A stretch of DNA of 64,000 nt, taken from Maricaulis sp963975345 (GTDB lineage Bacteria > Pseudomonadota > Alphaproteobacteria > Caulobacterales > Maricaulaceae). Under the pieces are notes generated by a model. That model saw only the letters and a list, made by a program, of their open reading frames with translations. It was not told the origin of the DNA and searched no databases. Positions 1-8,363 of this stretch are shown piece by piece (the stretch's first letter is position 1; the number at the start of each line of letters is the position of its first letter). Made by a program: the position numbers and the translations under genes. Where the stretch lies: positions 62,001-126,000 of the forward strand of contig NZ_CAXBGE010000007.1 in assembly GCF_963975345.1 (NCBI RefSeq). Direction: 5' to 3'.

Positions 1-705
1 GGGCCGGGTCAGATAGCGCCCAACCAAAATCACCAGCGAGACAGCAGCGAGCGTGAGCAGAGCCTGTCCCCAGGACGGCAGGCGCGCAATCAGGCTCTGC
101 GGGCCGATCACCGCTTCGACGTTTTCGGTCGTCAGTAAAGCGGCGGCGCCTGGCATTTCGCCCGTGCCGGCGCCTGGCATTTCGCCTGTCCCGACGCTCA
201 TCGCCAGCAGCGGCATCAGAGCGAGCATCGGGATCACAGCGACGTCCTGGAACAGCAGGACCGAGAACGCCGACTGTCCGCCCTCGCTGCGCAGCCAACC
301 CTTTTCGCCGAGCGTCTGGAGCACGATGGCGGTCGAGGACAGCGACAGGATCATGCCCAGCGCGATGGCGACTTGCCAATCAATCCCCAGCGCCAGACCG
401 CCACCGAGCGCCAGAGCGGTCACCAAAACCTGCAAGCCACCCAGCCCGATCAACCGGACCCGCATGTCCCAGAGCAGGCGTGGCTGCAATTCCAGCCCGA
501 CCATGAACATCATGATCACGACGCCGAATTCGGCGAAATGCTGTACGTCCTCGGTATCCGATCCGACCAGTTCGAGCAGCGGGGCAATCGCGATCCCGGC
601 CAGCAAATAGCCCAGCACCGAGCCGAGCCCGAGCCGGTGGGCAATCGGCACGGCGATCACGCCGGCCCCGAGATAAATAGCCGCCTGAAGCAGAAATGAT
701 TCCAT
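1..705 (-). CDS. KefB/KefC-like cation:proton antiporter (CPA2), 3' end cut by window edge
   Basis: The N-terminal 235 residues of a monovalent cation:proton antiporter-2 family protein are visible; the C-terminus lies outside the window. The ATG is at 705, reading leftward. The chain is almost wholly hydrophobic, with short loops. It shows family-typical segments such as 'GLGSVLGYLLAGIAIAP' near residues 25-42, 'FMVGLELQP' near 70, and 'LSLSSTAIVLQTLGEKG' in the helical core, the stretch that in KefB/C proteins carries the conserved S-S-T-A. The family exchanges K+ or Na+ for protons across the inner membrane; ion specificity cannot be read here, and any C-terminal RCK/TrkA-N domain is off-window. 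An odd feature is an exact-length 8-residue duplication (GTGEMPGA twice, residues about 171-186) in a loop between transmembrane segments. It is divergent from the amidohydrolase gene, with 240 bases between them. Confidence 0.88.
   Translation of the reverse strand, partial: MESFLLQAAIYLGAGVIAVPIAHRLGLGSVLGYLLAGIAIAPLLELVGSDTEDVQHFAEFGVVIMMFMVGLELQPRLLWDMRVRLIGLGGLQVLVTALALGGGLALGIDWQVAIALGMILSLSSTAIVLQTLGEKGWLRSEGGQSAFSVLLFQDVAVIPMLALMPLLAMSVGTGEMPGAGTGEMPGAAALLTTENVEAVIGPQSLIARLPSWGQALLTLAAVSLVILVGRYLTRP
146..193. repeat. 24-bp tandem duplication inside the antiporter gene
   Basis: Two adjacent 24-base units (146-169 and 170-193) differ at only two bases and encode GTGEMPGA twice in the antiporter. 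The length is a multiple of three, so the frame is kept. It looks like a recent slippage or unequal-exchange product in an inter-helix loop. Confidence 0.8.
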
Positions 706-945
706 GGGCGGCACAGTGCGCGCGCGGCGGGCAAAGCTCAATCGGGCGGGGATGGGAAATATTGGTAAATTGGGGAAATTCGACCTGCTACTACTACTAT
801 TATCAGTGCTGCGCAGAACCGCGGGCGATCAGCAAGATAACACGGCGCGACATGGCGGGGACAAGGCCCGTTCCTGAGCAACTGACAGGGGCGCAAATCG
901 GTGTTACCTCTGGGCGGCAATCGGCACGTTTTCGGGGGAAGTCTC

Positions 946-3009
946 ATGCATGCATCGTTCAAATTCGGCTTGGCGCTGGCGCTGGCCACCAGCCTAGTCG
1001 CCTGTAACAATCCCGGCCCGGCACCTGAGACAGACACCGCCGCCGCCCTCGAAGCCACGCACTTCACCGTCCTGGTCGGTGGCACCGAGATCGGCGCGCT
1101 GGACGTCACCCCCTCAGACACCGGCTATGGCGTCGAATTCGAGTACCGCAATAATGGCCGCGGCCCGACGATCAGCGAAAGCGTCACCCTCGATGCTGAC
1201 GGCATGCCGACTGATTGGGTGATCGATGGCGCCTCGACCTTCGGCAATCCGATCCATGAGCGCTTCGAATTCGAAGACAACCAGGCCAGCTGGACCGATG
1301 CGACCGGAAGCGATCAGGCCGTGCTGGAAGATACGGCCTTCTACGTGCCCCAGGATGGCAGCCCCTATTGGCTCGCCATCGCAGCGCGGGCCCTGATGGC
1401 CGCCGGCGACGCCGGTCTGCCCGCCCTGCCCGGCGGCGAACTTCATCTCAACCAGGTCGATGATCTGACCGTCACCGATGGCACAACACCGCGCGATGTC
1501 ACCGTCTATGCCCTCTCAGGCACCAGTACGGACCCGACCTATATCATCATGGATGGCGAAGCCTTTTTCGCCCTCGTCTCGCCAGGTTTTGCCATCCTCG
1601 AGGCGGGCTATGAGGCCGAGGATGAGCGCCTGCGCGGACTCGCCGCGCATTATGGCGCCAGCCGGCTGGAGGACATCCAGTCGCGCGTCGCCCATAATTA
1701 TGAAGCGCCTGTTCGCATCCGCAATGTGCGCGTGTTCGATCCGCAAAGCCTGACGTTGGGCGAGCCGGTTTCGGTCGTCATCGAGGGTGACCATATCTCC
1801 GCCATTGACGGTCTGGACATCGCCACTCGCAGCGGCGAAGTCGAGATCGACGGCGCTGGCGGCAGCCTCCTGCCCGGCATGTTCGAAATGCATGCCCATC
1901 TCGGCGAAAACAGCGCCATCCTCAACGTCGCGGCCGGCATTACCAGCGTGCGCGATATGGGCAATAATAACGACGTTCTCGACGCCCTGATCCACCGTAT
2001 CGAAGCGGGCGATCTGGCCGGCCCACGCGTTTTCCGCAGCGGCTTCATCGAAGGACAAAGCCCGTTCAGCTCGAATAACGGCATTCTCGTCAGCAGCGAG
2101 GAAGAGGCCGTCGCGGCGGTCAACACCTATGCGCAAAGCGGCGATTTCATCCAGATCAAGATTTATAACTCGATGAATCCGGACTGGGTGCCGGCGATGA
2201 TCGAAGCCGCCCATTCCCAGGGCCTGCGCGTGGCCGGCCATGTCCCCGCCTTCACCAATGCCGACGCGATGATCGCGGCGGGCTATGACGAGATGACCCA
2301 TATCAACCAGGTCATGCTCGGCTGGGTGCTGGAGCCGGGTGAAGATACCCGCTCCCTGCTGCGCCTGACCGCGCTGCGCCGCCTGCCGGCGCTCGACCTC
2401 ACCAGCGAGCCGGTCCAGAACACGATCAATGCGATGGCGACGCGCGGCGTTGCGATCGATCCGACCCTGGCCATTCACGAAGCCCTGCTCCTGTCACGCA
2501 ATGGCGAGCTCTCGCCGGGCATGGTTGATTTTATTGATCACATGCCGGTCGATGATCAGCGCCAGGCCCGCAGCGCCTGGGCCGATATCGCCACGCCGCA
2601 GGACGACGCCGATTATCGCGGCGCTTTCGACCAGATCCTCACCACCGTCGGCATGATGCATGATCGCGGCATCTTCATCGTTCCCGGCACCGATCTGGGC
2701 GGTTCCTTCGCCTATCACCGCGAGCTGGAACTCTATCAGCGCACCGGCATGACGGCGCCGGAAATCCTCGGCTGGGCCAGTCATGGCATGGCTGAATATC
2801 TCGGCGTCGATGACGAGCTCGGCACCATCGCCCCCGGCATGCTCGCCGATTTCTTCCTCGTCCCCGGCGATCCGACCCAGGACCTGCGCGCAATCAAGAC
2901 CATCTCAATGGTCGCCGCCAACGGCGTCTTCTATTACCCGACGGAGATCTATCCGGAATTCGGGATACGGCCGTTTACCGAAGTGCCTAACGTAGTGGCG
3001 GCGAGGTAG
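946..3009 (+). CDS. Exported lipoprotein amidohydrolase (imidazolonepropionase/prolidase-like)
   Basis: A 687-residue metal-dependent hydrolase of the amidohydrolase superfamily. The start at 946 is chosen because it follows GGGGGAA and gives a clean lipoprotein signal ending LVAC (Cys20), so the enzyme should sit lipid-anchored in the envelope. An N-terminal region of about 270 residues has no motif I recognise. The TIM-barrel hydrolase follows, with the first metal motif HAH (His316, His318), a candidate carboxylated Lys405 in 'IQIKIYN', further metal histidines His432 ('GHVPAF') and His452 ('MTHINQ'), and Asp583 in 'PGTDLGG'. Family members of this layout cleave cyclic amides or dipeptides (for example Xaa-Pro); the substrate here is not readable from sequence. 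The gene is monocistronic and is followed directly by a perfect inverted repeat that could terminate transcription. Confidence 0.88.
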   Translation: MHASFKFGLALALATSLVACNNPGPAPETDTAAALEATHFTVLVGGTEIGALDVTPSDTGYGVEFEYRNNGRGPTISESVTLDADGMPTDWVIDGASTFGNPIHERFEFEDNQASWTDATGSDQAVLEDTAFYVPQDGSPYWLAIAARALMAAGDAGLPALPGGELHLNQVDDLTVTDGTTPRDVTVYALSGTSTDPTYIIMDGEAFFALVSPGFAILEAGYEAEDERLRGLAAHYGASRLEDIQSRVAHNYEAPVRIRNVRVFDPQSLTLGEPVSVVIEGDHISAIDGLDIATRSGEVEIDGAGGSLLPGMFEMHAHLGENSAILNVAAGITSVRDMGNNNDVLDALIHRIEAGDLAGPRVFRSGFIEGQSPFSSNNGILVSSEEEAVAAVNTYAQSGDFIQIKIYNSMNPDWVPAMIEAAHSQGLRVAGHVPAFTNADAMIAAGYDEMTHINQVMLGWVLEPGEDTRSLLRLTALRRLPALDLTSEPVQNTINAMATRGVAIDPTLAIHEALLLSRNGELSPGMVDFIDHMPVDDQRQARSAWADIATPQDDADYRGAFDQILTTVGMMHDRGIFIVPGTDLGGSFAYHRELELYQRTGMTAPEILGWASHGMAEYLGVDDELGTIAPGMLADFFLVPGDPTQDLRAIKTISMVAANGVFYYPTEIYPEFGIRPFTEVPNVVAAR

Positions 3010-3014
3010 GCCTG

Positions 3015-3107
3015 AAAAAGGGGACAGGTATAATTAACGCGCCGTCGCGGCGGTTTGCCCATCGGGCGCCGTGGTGCAGGCGCGTTAATTATACCTGTCC
3101 CCTTTTT
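3015..3107. repeat. Long perfect inverted repeat (GGGACAGGTATAATTAA element, copy 1)
   Basis: Two perfect 29-base arms (3015-3043 and 3079-3107) flank a 35-base centre. Each arm begins with five A (or ends with five T on the other side) and contains GGGGACAGGTATAATTAACG. Because the stem is followed by T5 on both strands it could act as a bidirectional terminator between the convergent genes on either side. A second, diverged copy lies at 9434-9522. The GGGACAGG core resembles sequences I associate with REP/RAYT-type dispersed repeats; that link is from memory and no transposase is present here. Confidence 0.85.
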
Positions 3108-3162
3108 GCGTTGCACCCGCCATCTTCACCAGCTCCGACTGCTTCAATCAAGTCGCCCAGCC

Positions 3163-3687
3163 CTATCCCGGGCACCTTACCAGCGTCCACACGCCCGCTT
3201 TGCGATCACCTGACCACTGCTCGAGATTGCCGTCGACGATAGCGAAATTGTCGTCGATCGGCTGCGCGTCGCCTTCAACATCGCACTGGCCAGTGACATG
3301 CCATTGCCCGGGGCCGGTCTGGTTGACGCTGTCGAAATCGCAATGGGCTTCGTGCTGGTCGTAGCCGTCGGCACGCAGGATCATCGGCGCGCCTTCGGAT
3401 TCCTGCGCGATGGAGCATTGGGCCAGATCAATGCCCCAGCGGCCGATAAAGGCGGGAGCGGCGGCGGGCTCGGCGGCTGCTTTCAAGGGCGTTTCAGGCT
3501 CCTGCACAACGGCTGGCTCGGCGCTTGCCGGAGTCGCCGGTTCAGCGGCTTCGATGGCCGAGGCATCAGGCGCCACTGGCGCAGCAGTGGCGGCGCCTGT
3601 GTCGGCCCCACACGAGGCCAGCACGATGGCCGCCAGCAAAATCCCACTCGATGGCACACGATTGGTGGATCGCAAAAGCTTGGACAT
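3163..3687 (-). CDS. Putative lipoprotein with Ala/Pro/Glu-rich linker, unknown function
   Basis: 174 residues. A positively charged N-terminus and hydrophobic segment end in LASC (Cys26), a lipobox. Residues about 27-80 are a low-complexity Ala/Pro/Glu linker, typical of lipoproteins that reach across the periplasm. The C-terminal part (about 80-174) is a compact domain with four cysteines and motifs 'FIGRWGIDLAQC' and 'WTLVRCPG'. It resembles the small single-domain lipoproteins often found in Caulobacterales, but I cannot name a family. The gene stands alone, convergent with the amidohydrolase across the inverted repeat. Confidence 0.75.
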   Translation of the reverse strand: MSKLLRSTNRVPSSGILLAAIVLASCGADTGAATAAPVAPDASAIEAAEPATPASAEPAVVQEPETPLKAAAEPAAAPAFIGRWGIDLAQCSIAQESEGAPMILRADGYDQHEAHCDFDSVNQTGPGQWHVTGQCDVEGDAQPIDDNFAIVDGNLEQWSGDRKAGVWTLVRCPG

Positions 3688-3860
3688 TTTTCCCCCTGAT
3701 GTCTGTAAAGCCTGAATGATTGCAGAGCTTGGCCGTGATCGGGCGATTGAGCAAGGCCACTTGAAGCCTCTAGCCTAATTGGGCACCAGCCATGCAATAA
3801 TGATATTTGAAACATGATAACTAATATGTATGATGCGAATCGAAGTGAGACTTATCTGTC

Positions 3861-4145
3861 ATGATCACAGCTGCCCAAATGCGCGCTGCGCGCGCCCTGC
3901 TCGGAATCGACCAGAAGACACTGGCTGCACGCGCTGGTGTCTCGGTGCCAACCATCCAGCGGATGGAGGCCAGCGCCGGCAATGTGCGCGGCGTGGTCGG
4001 CTCCCTGGTGCGCGTGATCGAGGCGCTCGATGCGCTGGGCATTGAGCTGATTGGCGAGCAGGCGCCCAGCCAGGGCACAGGGCGCGGCGTGCGGCTCAAA
4101 TCGCCGCCTCCAGCGCCGACCGACGACGCTTCAACAACAGACTAA
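3861..4145 (+). CDS. Small XRE-family helix-turn-helix regulator
   Basis: 94 residues. Residues about 3-35 fit an XRE/Cro helix-turn-helix ('ARALLGIDQKTLAARAGVS' then 'PTIQRMEAS'). Residues 40-65 ('VVGSLVRVIEALDALGIELI') complete the usual small helical bundle, and a Pro/Ser-rich tail of about 25 residues follows. The size and layout match stand-alone repressors or antitoxin-like HTH proteins, but no toxin-like partner lies next to it. The upstream region (3716-3860) is AT-richer than its surroundings and probably holds the promoter and operator. The SulP gene begins about 70 bases downstream on the same strand, so the regulator may influence it; this is inference. Confidence 0.82.
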   Translation: MITAAQMRAARALLGIDQKTLAARAGVSVPTIQRMEASAGNVRGVVGSLVRVIEALDALGIELIGEQAPSQGTGRGVRLKSPPPAPTDDASTTD

Positions 4146-4213
4146 TGTGAATTTCGCGACGGCGACCGCCGACTAATGCCGACGATCCCGCCCCTCTCTC
4201 AAGGCAGGTGGAC

Positions 4214-5950
4214 ATGACGCAGACGAACCCGAAGACCAAGGCAAAGACCCCGCCACCGCCACCAGCGCTGGGCGAGTTGTTCATGCCCAAGCTGATCACC
4301 GTGTTGCGCGAAGGCTATACGCTGGCGCATTTGCGCAGCGATGCCATTGCCGGCCTGACGGTGGCGATTGTCGCCCTGCCGCTCTCGATGGCGATTGCGA
4401 TTGCCGCCGGCGCGAGCCCGGCCCAGGGTATTATCACCGCGATTATTGGCGGCTTCTTCGTCTCCCTGCTGGGCGGTAGCCGCTTCCAGATCGGCGGCCC
4501 GGCCGGCGCCTTCATCGTGCTGATGGCGACGACCGTACAGACCTATGGCATGGACGGGATGATCCTGGCGACGATGATGGCCGGGGCGATCCTGATGGCG
4601 ATCGGCTTTCTCAAGCTGGGCACCTATATCAAATTCATCCCCTACCCGGTGACGGTGGGCTTTACCGCCGGTATCGCCGTCATCATCTTTGCCAGTCAGA
4701 TCAAGGAGTTGCTCGGGCTCGATTTGGCCGTGCATGAACCCGGCCCCTTGCTGGAAAAACTCCCCGTGCTGTGGAACGCCCTGCCGACGACGGACCCGCT
4801 GACGATCAGCGTTTCCGCGGCGACAGTGTTGGTGATTATCGGCGTCCGACATTGGCGACCCCACTGGCCGGGCATGCTGATCGCGGTCTCCCTCGCCGCC
4901 GCGGCAACCGCCGCCTTCACCCTGCCGCTGGAAACCATCGGTTCGCGCTTTGGCGGCATCCCCTCCGGCCTGCCCTGGCCCAGCCTGCCCGAGATTTCGG
5001 GCGCGCGCCTGCTGGCGCTGCTGCCAAGCGCGATTGCCTTTGCCCTACTGGGCTCGATCGAATCCCTGCTTTCGGCGGTCGTCGCCGATGGCATGACCGG
5101 GCGGCATCACCGCTCGAATAGTGAACTCGTCGCCCAGGGCGTCGCCAATATCGGCGCGGCCCTGTTTGGCGGGATTTGCGTCACCGGCACGATTGCCCGC
5201 ACCGCGACCAATGTCCGCGCCGGCGCCCACGGGCCGATCGCCGGTATCATGCATTCCGGATTTCTACTCCTCTTCATTCTGATCGCTGCCCCGCTGGCGA
5301 GCTTCATCCCGCTGGCCTGTCTGGCTGGAGTGCTGGCGCTGGTGGCGTGGAATATGGTCGAGAAGCACGCGTTCATGATCCTGTTGCGGGCCTCGCGCGC
5401 CGATGCGCTGATCCTGCTGGCGACTTTCGGCCTGACGATTTTCCGCGATCTGACCGAGGCCATCGTCGTGGGTTTCGCGATCGGTTCGGTCGTCTTCATC
5501 CACCGCATGTCGCTGACCACGGCCATCGAAAGCTGGACGCCATTCGTCGACGAGGACAAACCCGACCGCATCACCGCGCCGGCAGACGTCAAGGCAGGGC
5601 CAACCGAGCAGGACAGCGATATTCTGGTTTACCGCATCAGCGGTGCTTTCTTCTTCGGCGCCGCCGCCTCGATCGGCTCCGTACTGGAACGGATCGCCGA
5701 TACGCACCGGGTTCTGATCATTGATTTTGCCGCCGTGCCGTTTGTCGATTCGACCGCTGCAAACATGATCCTGGGGCTGGCGCATCAGGCCCAGAAACGC
5801 AGCCTGCCGGTGATCATATCGGGCGCCTCGAACGTCGTGCAGCAAAGGCTGATCGCGCTTGAGATCACGACACCGCTGGTCAGCTATGAACCGACCCTCG
5901 CCCAAGCGATGACGGCGGCGCGGGTCTGGATCGACGCCCGCGATGAATAA
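4214..5950 (+). CDS. SulP-family inorganic anion transporter with STAS domain
   Basis: 578 residues counted from the ATG at 4214, which has an AAGG-type ribosome site 9 bases upstream; a GTG at 4208 is possible but too close to that site. The N-terminal 400 or so residues carry many membrane segments and the SulP signature region ('AGLTVAIVALPLSMAIAIA', 'FQIGGPAGAFIVL', 'TGTIARTATNVRAGAHGP'). The C-terminal 110 residues are a cytoplasmic STAS domain, with 'VLIIDFAAVPFVDSTAANM' in the usual position of its conserved Asp-Ser loop. The family carries sulfate, bicarbonate or dicarboxylates as proton or sodium symporters or exchangers; the substrate is not deducible. The stop overlaps the next gene by 8 bases, indicating translational coupling. 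Confidence 0.93.
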   Translation: MTQTNPKTKAKTPPPPPALGELFMPKLITVLREGYTLAHLRSDAIAGLTVAIVALPLSMAIAIAAGASPAQGIITAIIGGFFVSLLGGSRFQIGGPAGAFIVLMATTVQTYGMDGMILATMMAGAILMAIGFLKLGTYIKFIPYPVTVGFTAGIAVIIFASQIKELLGLDLAVHEPGPLLEKLPVLWNALPTTDPLTISVSAATVLVIIGVRHWRPHWPGMLIAVSLAAAATAAFTLPLETIGSRFGGIPSGLPWPSLPEISGARLLALLPSAIAFALLGSIESLLSAVVADGMTGRHHRSNSELVAQGVANIGAALFGGICVTGTIARTATNVRAGAHGPIAGIMHSGFLLLFILIAAPLASFIPLACLAGVLALVAWNMVEKHAFMILLRASRADALILLATFGLTIFRDLTEAIVVGFAIGSVVFIHRMSLTTAIESWTPFVDEDKPDRITAPADVKAGPTEQDSDILVYRISGAFFFGAAASIGSVLERIADTHRVLIIDFAAVPFVDSTAANMILGLAHQAQKRSLPVIISGASNVVQQRLIALEITTPLVSYEPTLAQAMTAARVWIDARDE

Positions 5951-6287
5951 GCTTCTGCCGCTATGGCGCGCCTTCAATCTCAAATGCCCCGCCTGTGGCA
6001 AGGGCGAGCTCTACCGCCGCTATCTCAAGCCGGTCACGGTGTGTGCGGCCTGCGGCGAGCCGCTCGGTGAGATCCGCGCCGATGACGGGCCAGCCGCTTG
6101 GACCATTCTCGGGCTTGGCCCGTTTTTGGTACCGATCGCCTTCATGGTCTCAATGAGCGGCGCGCCGATCTGGATCGCCTTGCCGCTGATGCTGGTTGGG
6201 GCCGTCGCGATTGTGCTCGCCGTGCTGCCGCGCGTGAAGGGCGTGTTCATGGCGGTCTTGTGGGCTATGAGCCGGGGTGAGAACTAG
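5943..6287 (+). CDS. DUF983 family membrane protein with N-terminal zinc ribbon
   Basis: 114 residues. Two CxxC pairs (Cys15/Cys18 and Cys34/Cys37) form a small zinc-ribbon-like N-terminus. Two transmembrane segments follow (about 53-72 and 77-98). This combination is the DUF983 family, widespread in Alphaproteobacteria and of unknown function. Its start overlaps the SulP stop codon by 8 bases, so it is probably co-translated with the transporter. Its 3' end overlaps the convergent nitrilase gene by 4 bases. Confidence 0.88.
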   Translation: MNKLLPLWRAFNLKCPACGKGELYRRYLKPVTVCAACGEPLGEIRADDGPAAWTILGLGPFLVPIAFMVSMSGAPIWIALPLMLVGAVAIVLAVLPRVKGVFMAVLWAMSRGEN

Positions 6288-7216
6288 TCGTCGAAACGCA
6301 CCGATGCCTGCGCCGCCGTATTCACCCTGAGCTCAAACACGTCCGGGCGGGCATAATGGCCGCTGGCGTCGAAATCGAACGTGCCGCGGGCGATCTCACC
6401 GAGATCTAGCGTGGCGGTCAGAATGATCTCGCAGCCGAACACCGGCCCGGCGATCACCTCGCCGAGCGGCGAGACGATACAGCTACCGCCATTGATCAAC
6501 ACGGTTTGCGGCCCCTCGCCCTGGATGGGGTGGAAATCAGCTGGAGCTTGTTTGCGCGTGAAGTATTGATTGGCCGAAAGCACAAAACAACGCCCCTCCA
6601 TCGCCGTGGTCCGCATCAGGGCGAGCCAGCTTTCGCGATCATCGACGGTCGGCGCGCAATGGATCACCGGGCTTTGCGCATAGCAGGCGGCGCGCGCCAG
6701 CGGCATGAAATTCTCCCAACAAACCAGCGATGTCATCGGCCCGAACGGCGTCGGCGTCGCGGCGAGCGTCGAGCCATCGCCGAAGCCCCAGATCAGCCGC
6801 TCCATCGCCGTCGGCATCAGCTTGCGGCGGCGATTGGCGAGCGAACCATCGGGGGCAAATGTCAGAACAGAGCAATACAGCGTGCCGCCAGCGCGCTCGA
6901 TCACCCCGACAACCAGCCAAGCGTCCGCCGTCCTGGCCATCTCGCCCATGCGGGTGGATTCGGCGCCGGGTACATCGATCGCCGCCTCGAAATAGCGCCG
7001 GAACCAGTCACGCCCCTCGCCCGAGCGCGAGCCGACCCGGGCACCGAAATCATGCCCCTTGGGATAACCGCCAATATAGGCCTCAGGAAACACGATCAGC
7101 TGCGCCCCACCCAAAGCCGCGTCCGCGACCTGCTCCTGCATGCGGTCCAGCGTCGCAGCGGTGTCGAACAGAATGGAACCGCACTGGACGATGGCGGCAT
7201 TGACGGACTGCGGCAT
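6284..7216 (-). CDS. Nitrilase-family carbon-nitrogen hydrolase
   Basis: 310 residues, the usual nitrilase length. The full catalytic triad is visible: Glu45 in 'VFPEAYIGGYPKG', Lys132 in 'RRKLMPTAMERLIWG', and nucleophile Cys166 in 'LVCWENFMPLAR'. The 'GGYPKG' and 'CWENFMPLAR' signatures are those of true nitrilases and cyanide-degrading enzymes rather than amidases, so the likely reaction is hydrolysis of an organic nitrile to acid and ammonia in the cytoplasm. The substrate class (aliphatic, aromatic or arylaceto-) is not decided by the sequence. A LysR regulator lies 98 bases upstream on the same strand, which makes regulation by that protein plausible but unproven. Confidence 0.93.
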   Translation of the reverse strand: MPQSVNAAIVQCGSILFDTAATLDRMQEQVADAALGGAQLIVFPEAYIGGYPKGHDFGARVGSRSGEGRDWFRRYFEAAIDVPGAESTRMGEMARTADAWLVVGVIERAGGTLYCSVLTFAPDGSLANRRRKLMPTAMERLIWGFGDGSTLAATPTPFGPMTSLVCWENFMPLARAACYAQSPVIHCAPTVDDRESWLALMRTTAMEGRCFVLSANQYFTRKQAPADFHPIQGEGPQTVLINGGSCIVSPLGEVIAGPVFGCEIILTATLDLGEIARGTFDFDASGHYARPDVFELRVNTAAQASVRFDD

Positions 7217-7314
7217 GGGCGGAATTCCTTGGAAAGCGATATCAAGACAGCGCCATCATGACTGCAAGCGGGCCGTCGGTCACGGGCCCATTGGTCGCGA
7301 TCCGCGAAGGCGCG

Positions 7315-8223
7315 TCAGACCGGCTTGCCTGTCACGCCGGCGACGATCCGTCTCACGGCGGCGCTGCCGACGACGGTATCAATAAATGCGGCCACGCGCG
7401 GCAGATGGCGTTTTTGCGGTACGGTCAGCAACCAGAGGCTCGAGCGGATCTGGTCGATCGGTGCGAAGCAGCGGATCAAATCCGGTTCGATATCGCCTTG
7501 CATGCACGGCAGGATGCCGACGCCGATCCCGGCCTTGAGGACACTGGTCATATTCATCACCGTGTTGGAATGTCCGGTAATGCGCGCACCGTCGACGAGG
7601 CTCATGAACCAGATATTGCCGGGCCGGTGCGCGACCGTCGAGCCATAGGCGACGACATCATGGTGGCGGATATCCTGCGGGCCAGCCGGCATGCCATGCT
7701 CGGCCGCATAGGCCCGACTACAATAGACCGCCCAGTCAATATCGCACAGTTTTTGCCCGACCAGACGTTCATCGAGCACGCGCTCACAGGCCCGGAACGC
7801 GATATCGGCCTCGCCATCGACCAGATCCAACAGCGCCTCGGAGGAATCGTATTCGATCTGGACTTCCGGTCGGGTGGTATGAAATTCGGCCAGGATCGGC
7901 GCGACCAGACGTGCGAAGACCACTTCAGGGGCGCTGATCCTCAGCGTTCCCGACACCCGGCGGCCCAGTTCCTGGGCGTGCAACCCCAGCGCCTCGGCGT
8001 CAGTCGACATCGCCTCAGCCCGACGCAGCAGGGCCCTGCCATCCTCAGTCAGGCGATAGCCGCGCGTACGGCGCTCAAACAGCGTCAGTTGCAGATCATG
8101 CTCGAGCGTCTGCATCCGACGGCTGACCGTGGTCTGGTTCAGGCCCAGCGCCCGCGCCGCGCCGAGCGTGGAACCGGCCTGGGCGACGGCGAGAAAAAGC
8201 CGAATGTCATTCCAGTTGAACAT
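7315..8223 (-). CDS. LysR-family transcriptional regulator
   Basis: 302 residues from the ATG at 8223; a longer upstream reading exists, but LysR proteins normally begin about here ('MFNWNDIRLFLAVAQAGS'). The N-terminal winged helix-turn-helix (residues about 3-62) contains 'TLGAARALGLNQTTVSRRM' and the linker 'LFERRTRGYRLTEDGRALL'. Residues about 90-300 are the periplasmic-binding-like effector domain. LysR proteins act as tetramers and often control a neighbouring gene. Here the neighbours are the downstream nitrilase and the divergent sulfotransferase, whose shared 140-base intergenic region (8224-8363) is the likely operator. Confidence 0.93.
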   Translation of the reverse strand: MFNWNDIRLFLAVAQAGSTLGAARALGLNQTTVSRRMQTLEHDLQLTLFERRTRGYRLTEDGRALLRRAEAMSTDAEALGLHAQELGRRVSGTLRISAPEVVFARLVAPILAEFHTTRPEVQIEYDSSEALLDLVDGEADIAFRACERVLDERLVGQKLCDIDWAVYCSRAYAAEHGMPAGPQDIRHHDVVAYGSTVAHRPGNIWFMSLVDGARITGHSNTVMNMTSVLKAGIGVGILPCMQGDIEPDLIRCFAPIDQIRSSLWLLTVPQKRHLPRVAAFIDTVVGSAAVRRIVAGVTGKPV

Positions 8224-8363
8224 GTGGTCCGCCCGGCAACATCGGCTCTGCAAGATTGCAGAGCTCCTCTTCAATAAACCGGATTTCCCGCCCCGCCCAG
8301 ACCTGAGATGGTAACCCGTTCACACACCCGGCCCGCAGGCCGGTCACAGAGGGAGAACCTGCC

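Noticed and set aside
1516..2478. 320-codon frame opposite the amidohydrolase
   Set aside because: Antisense shadow; the sense gene has complete metal motifs.
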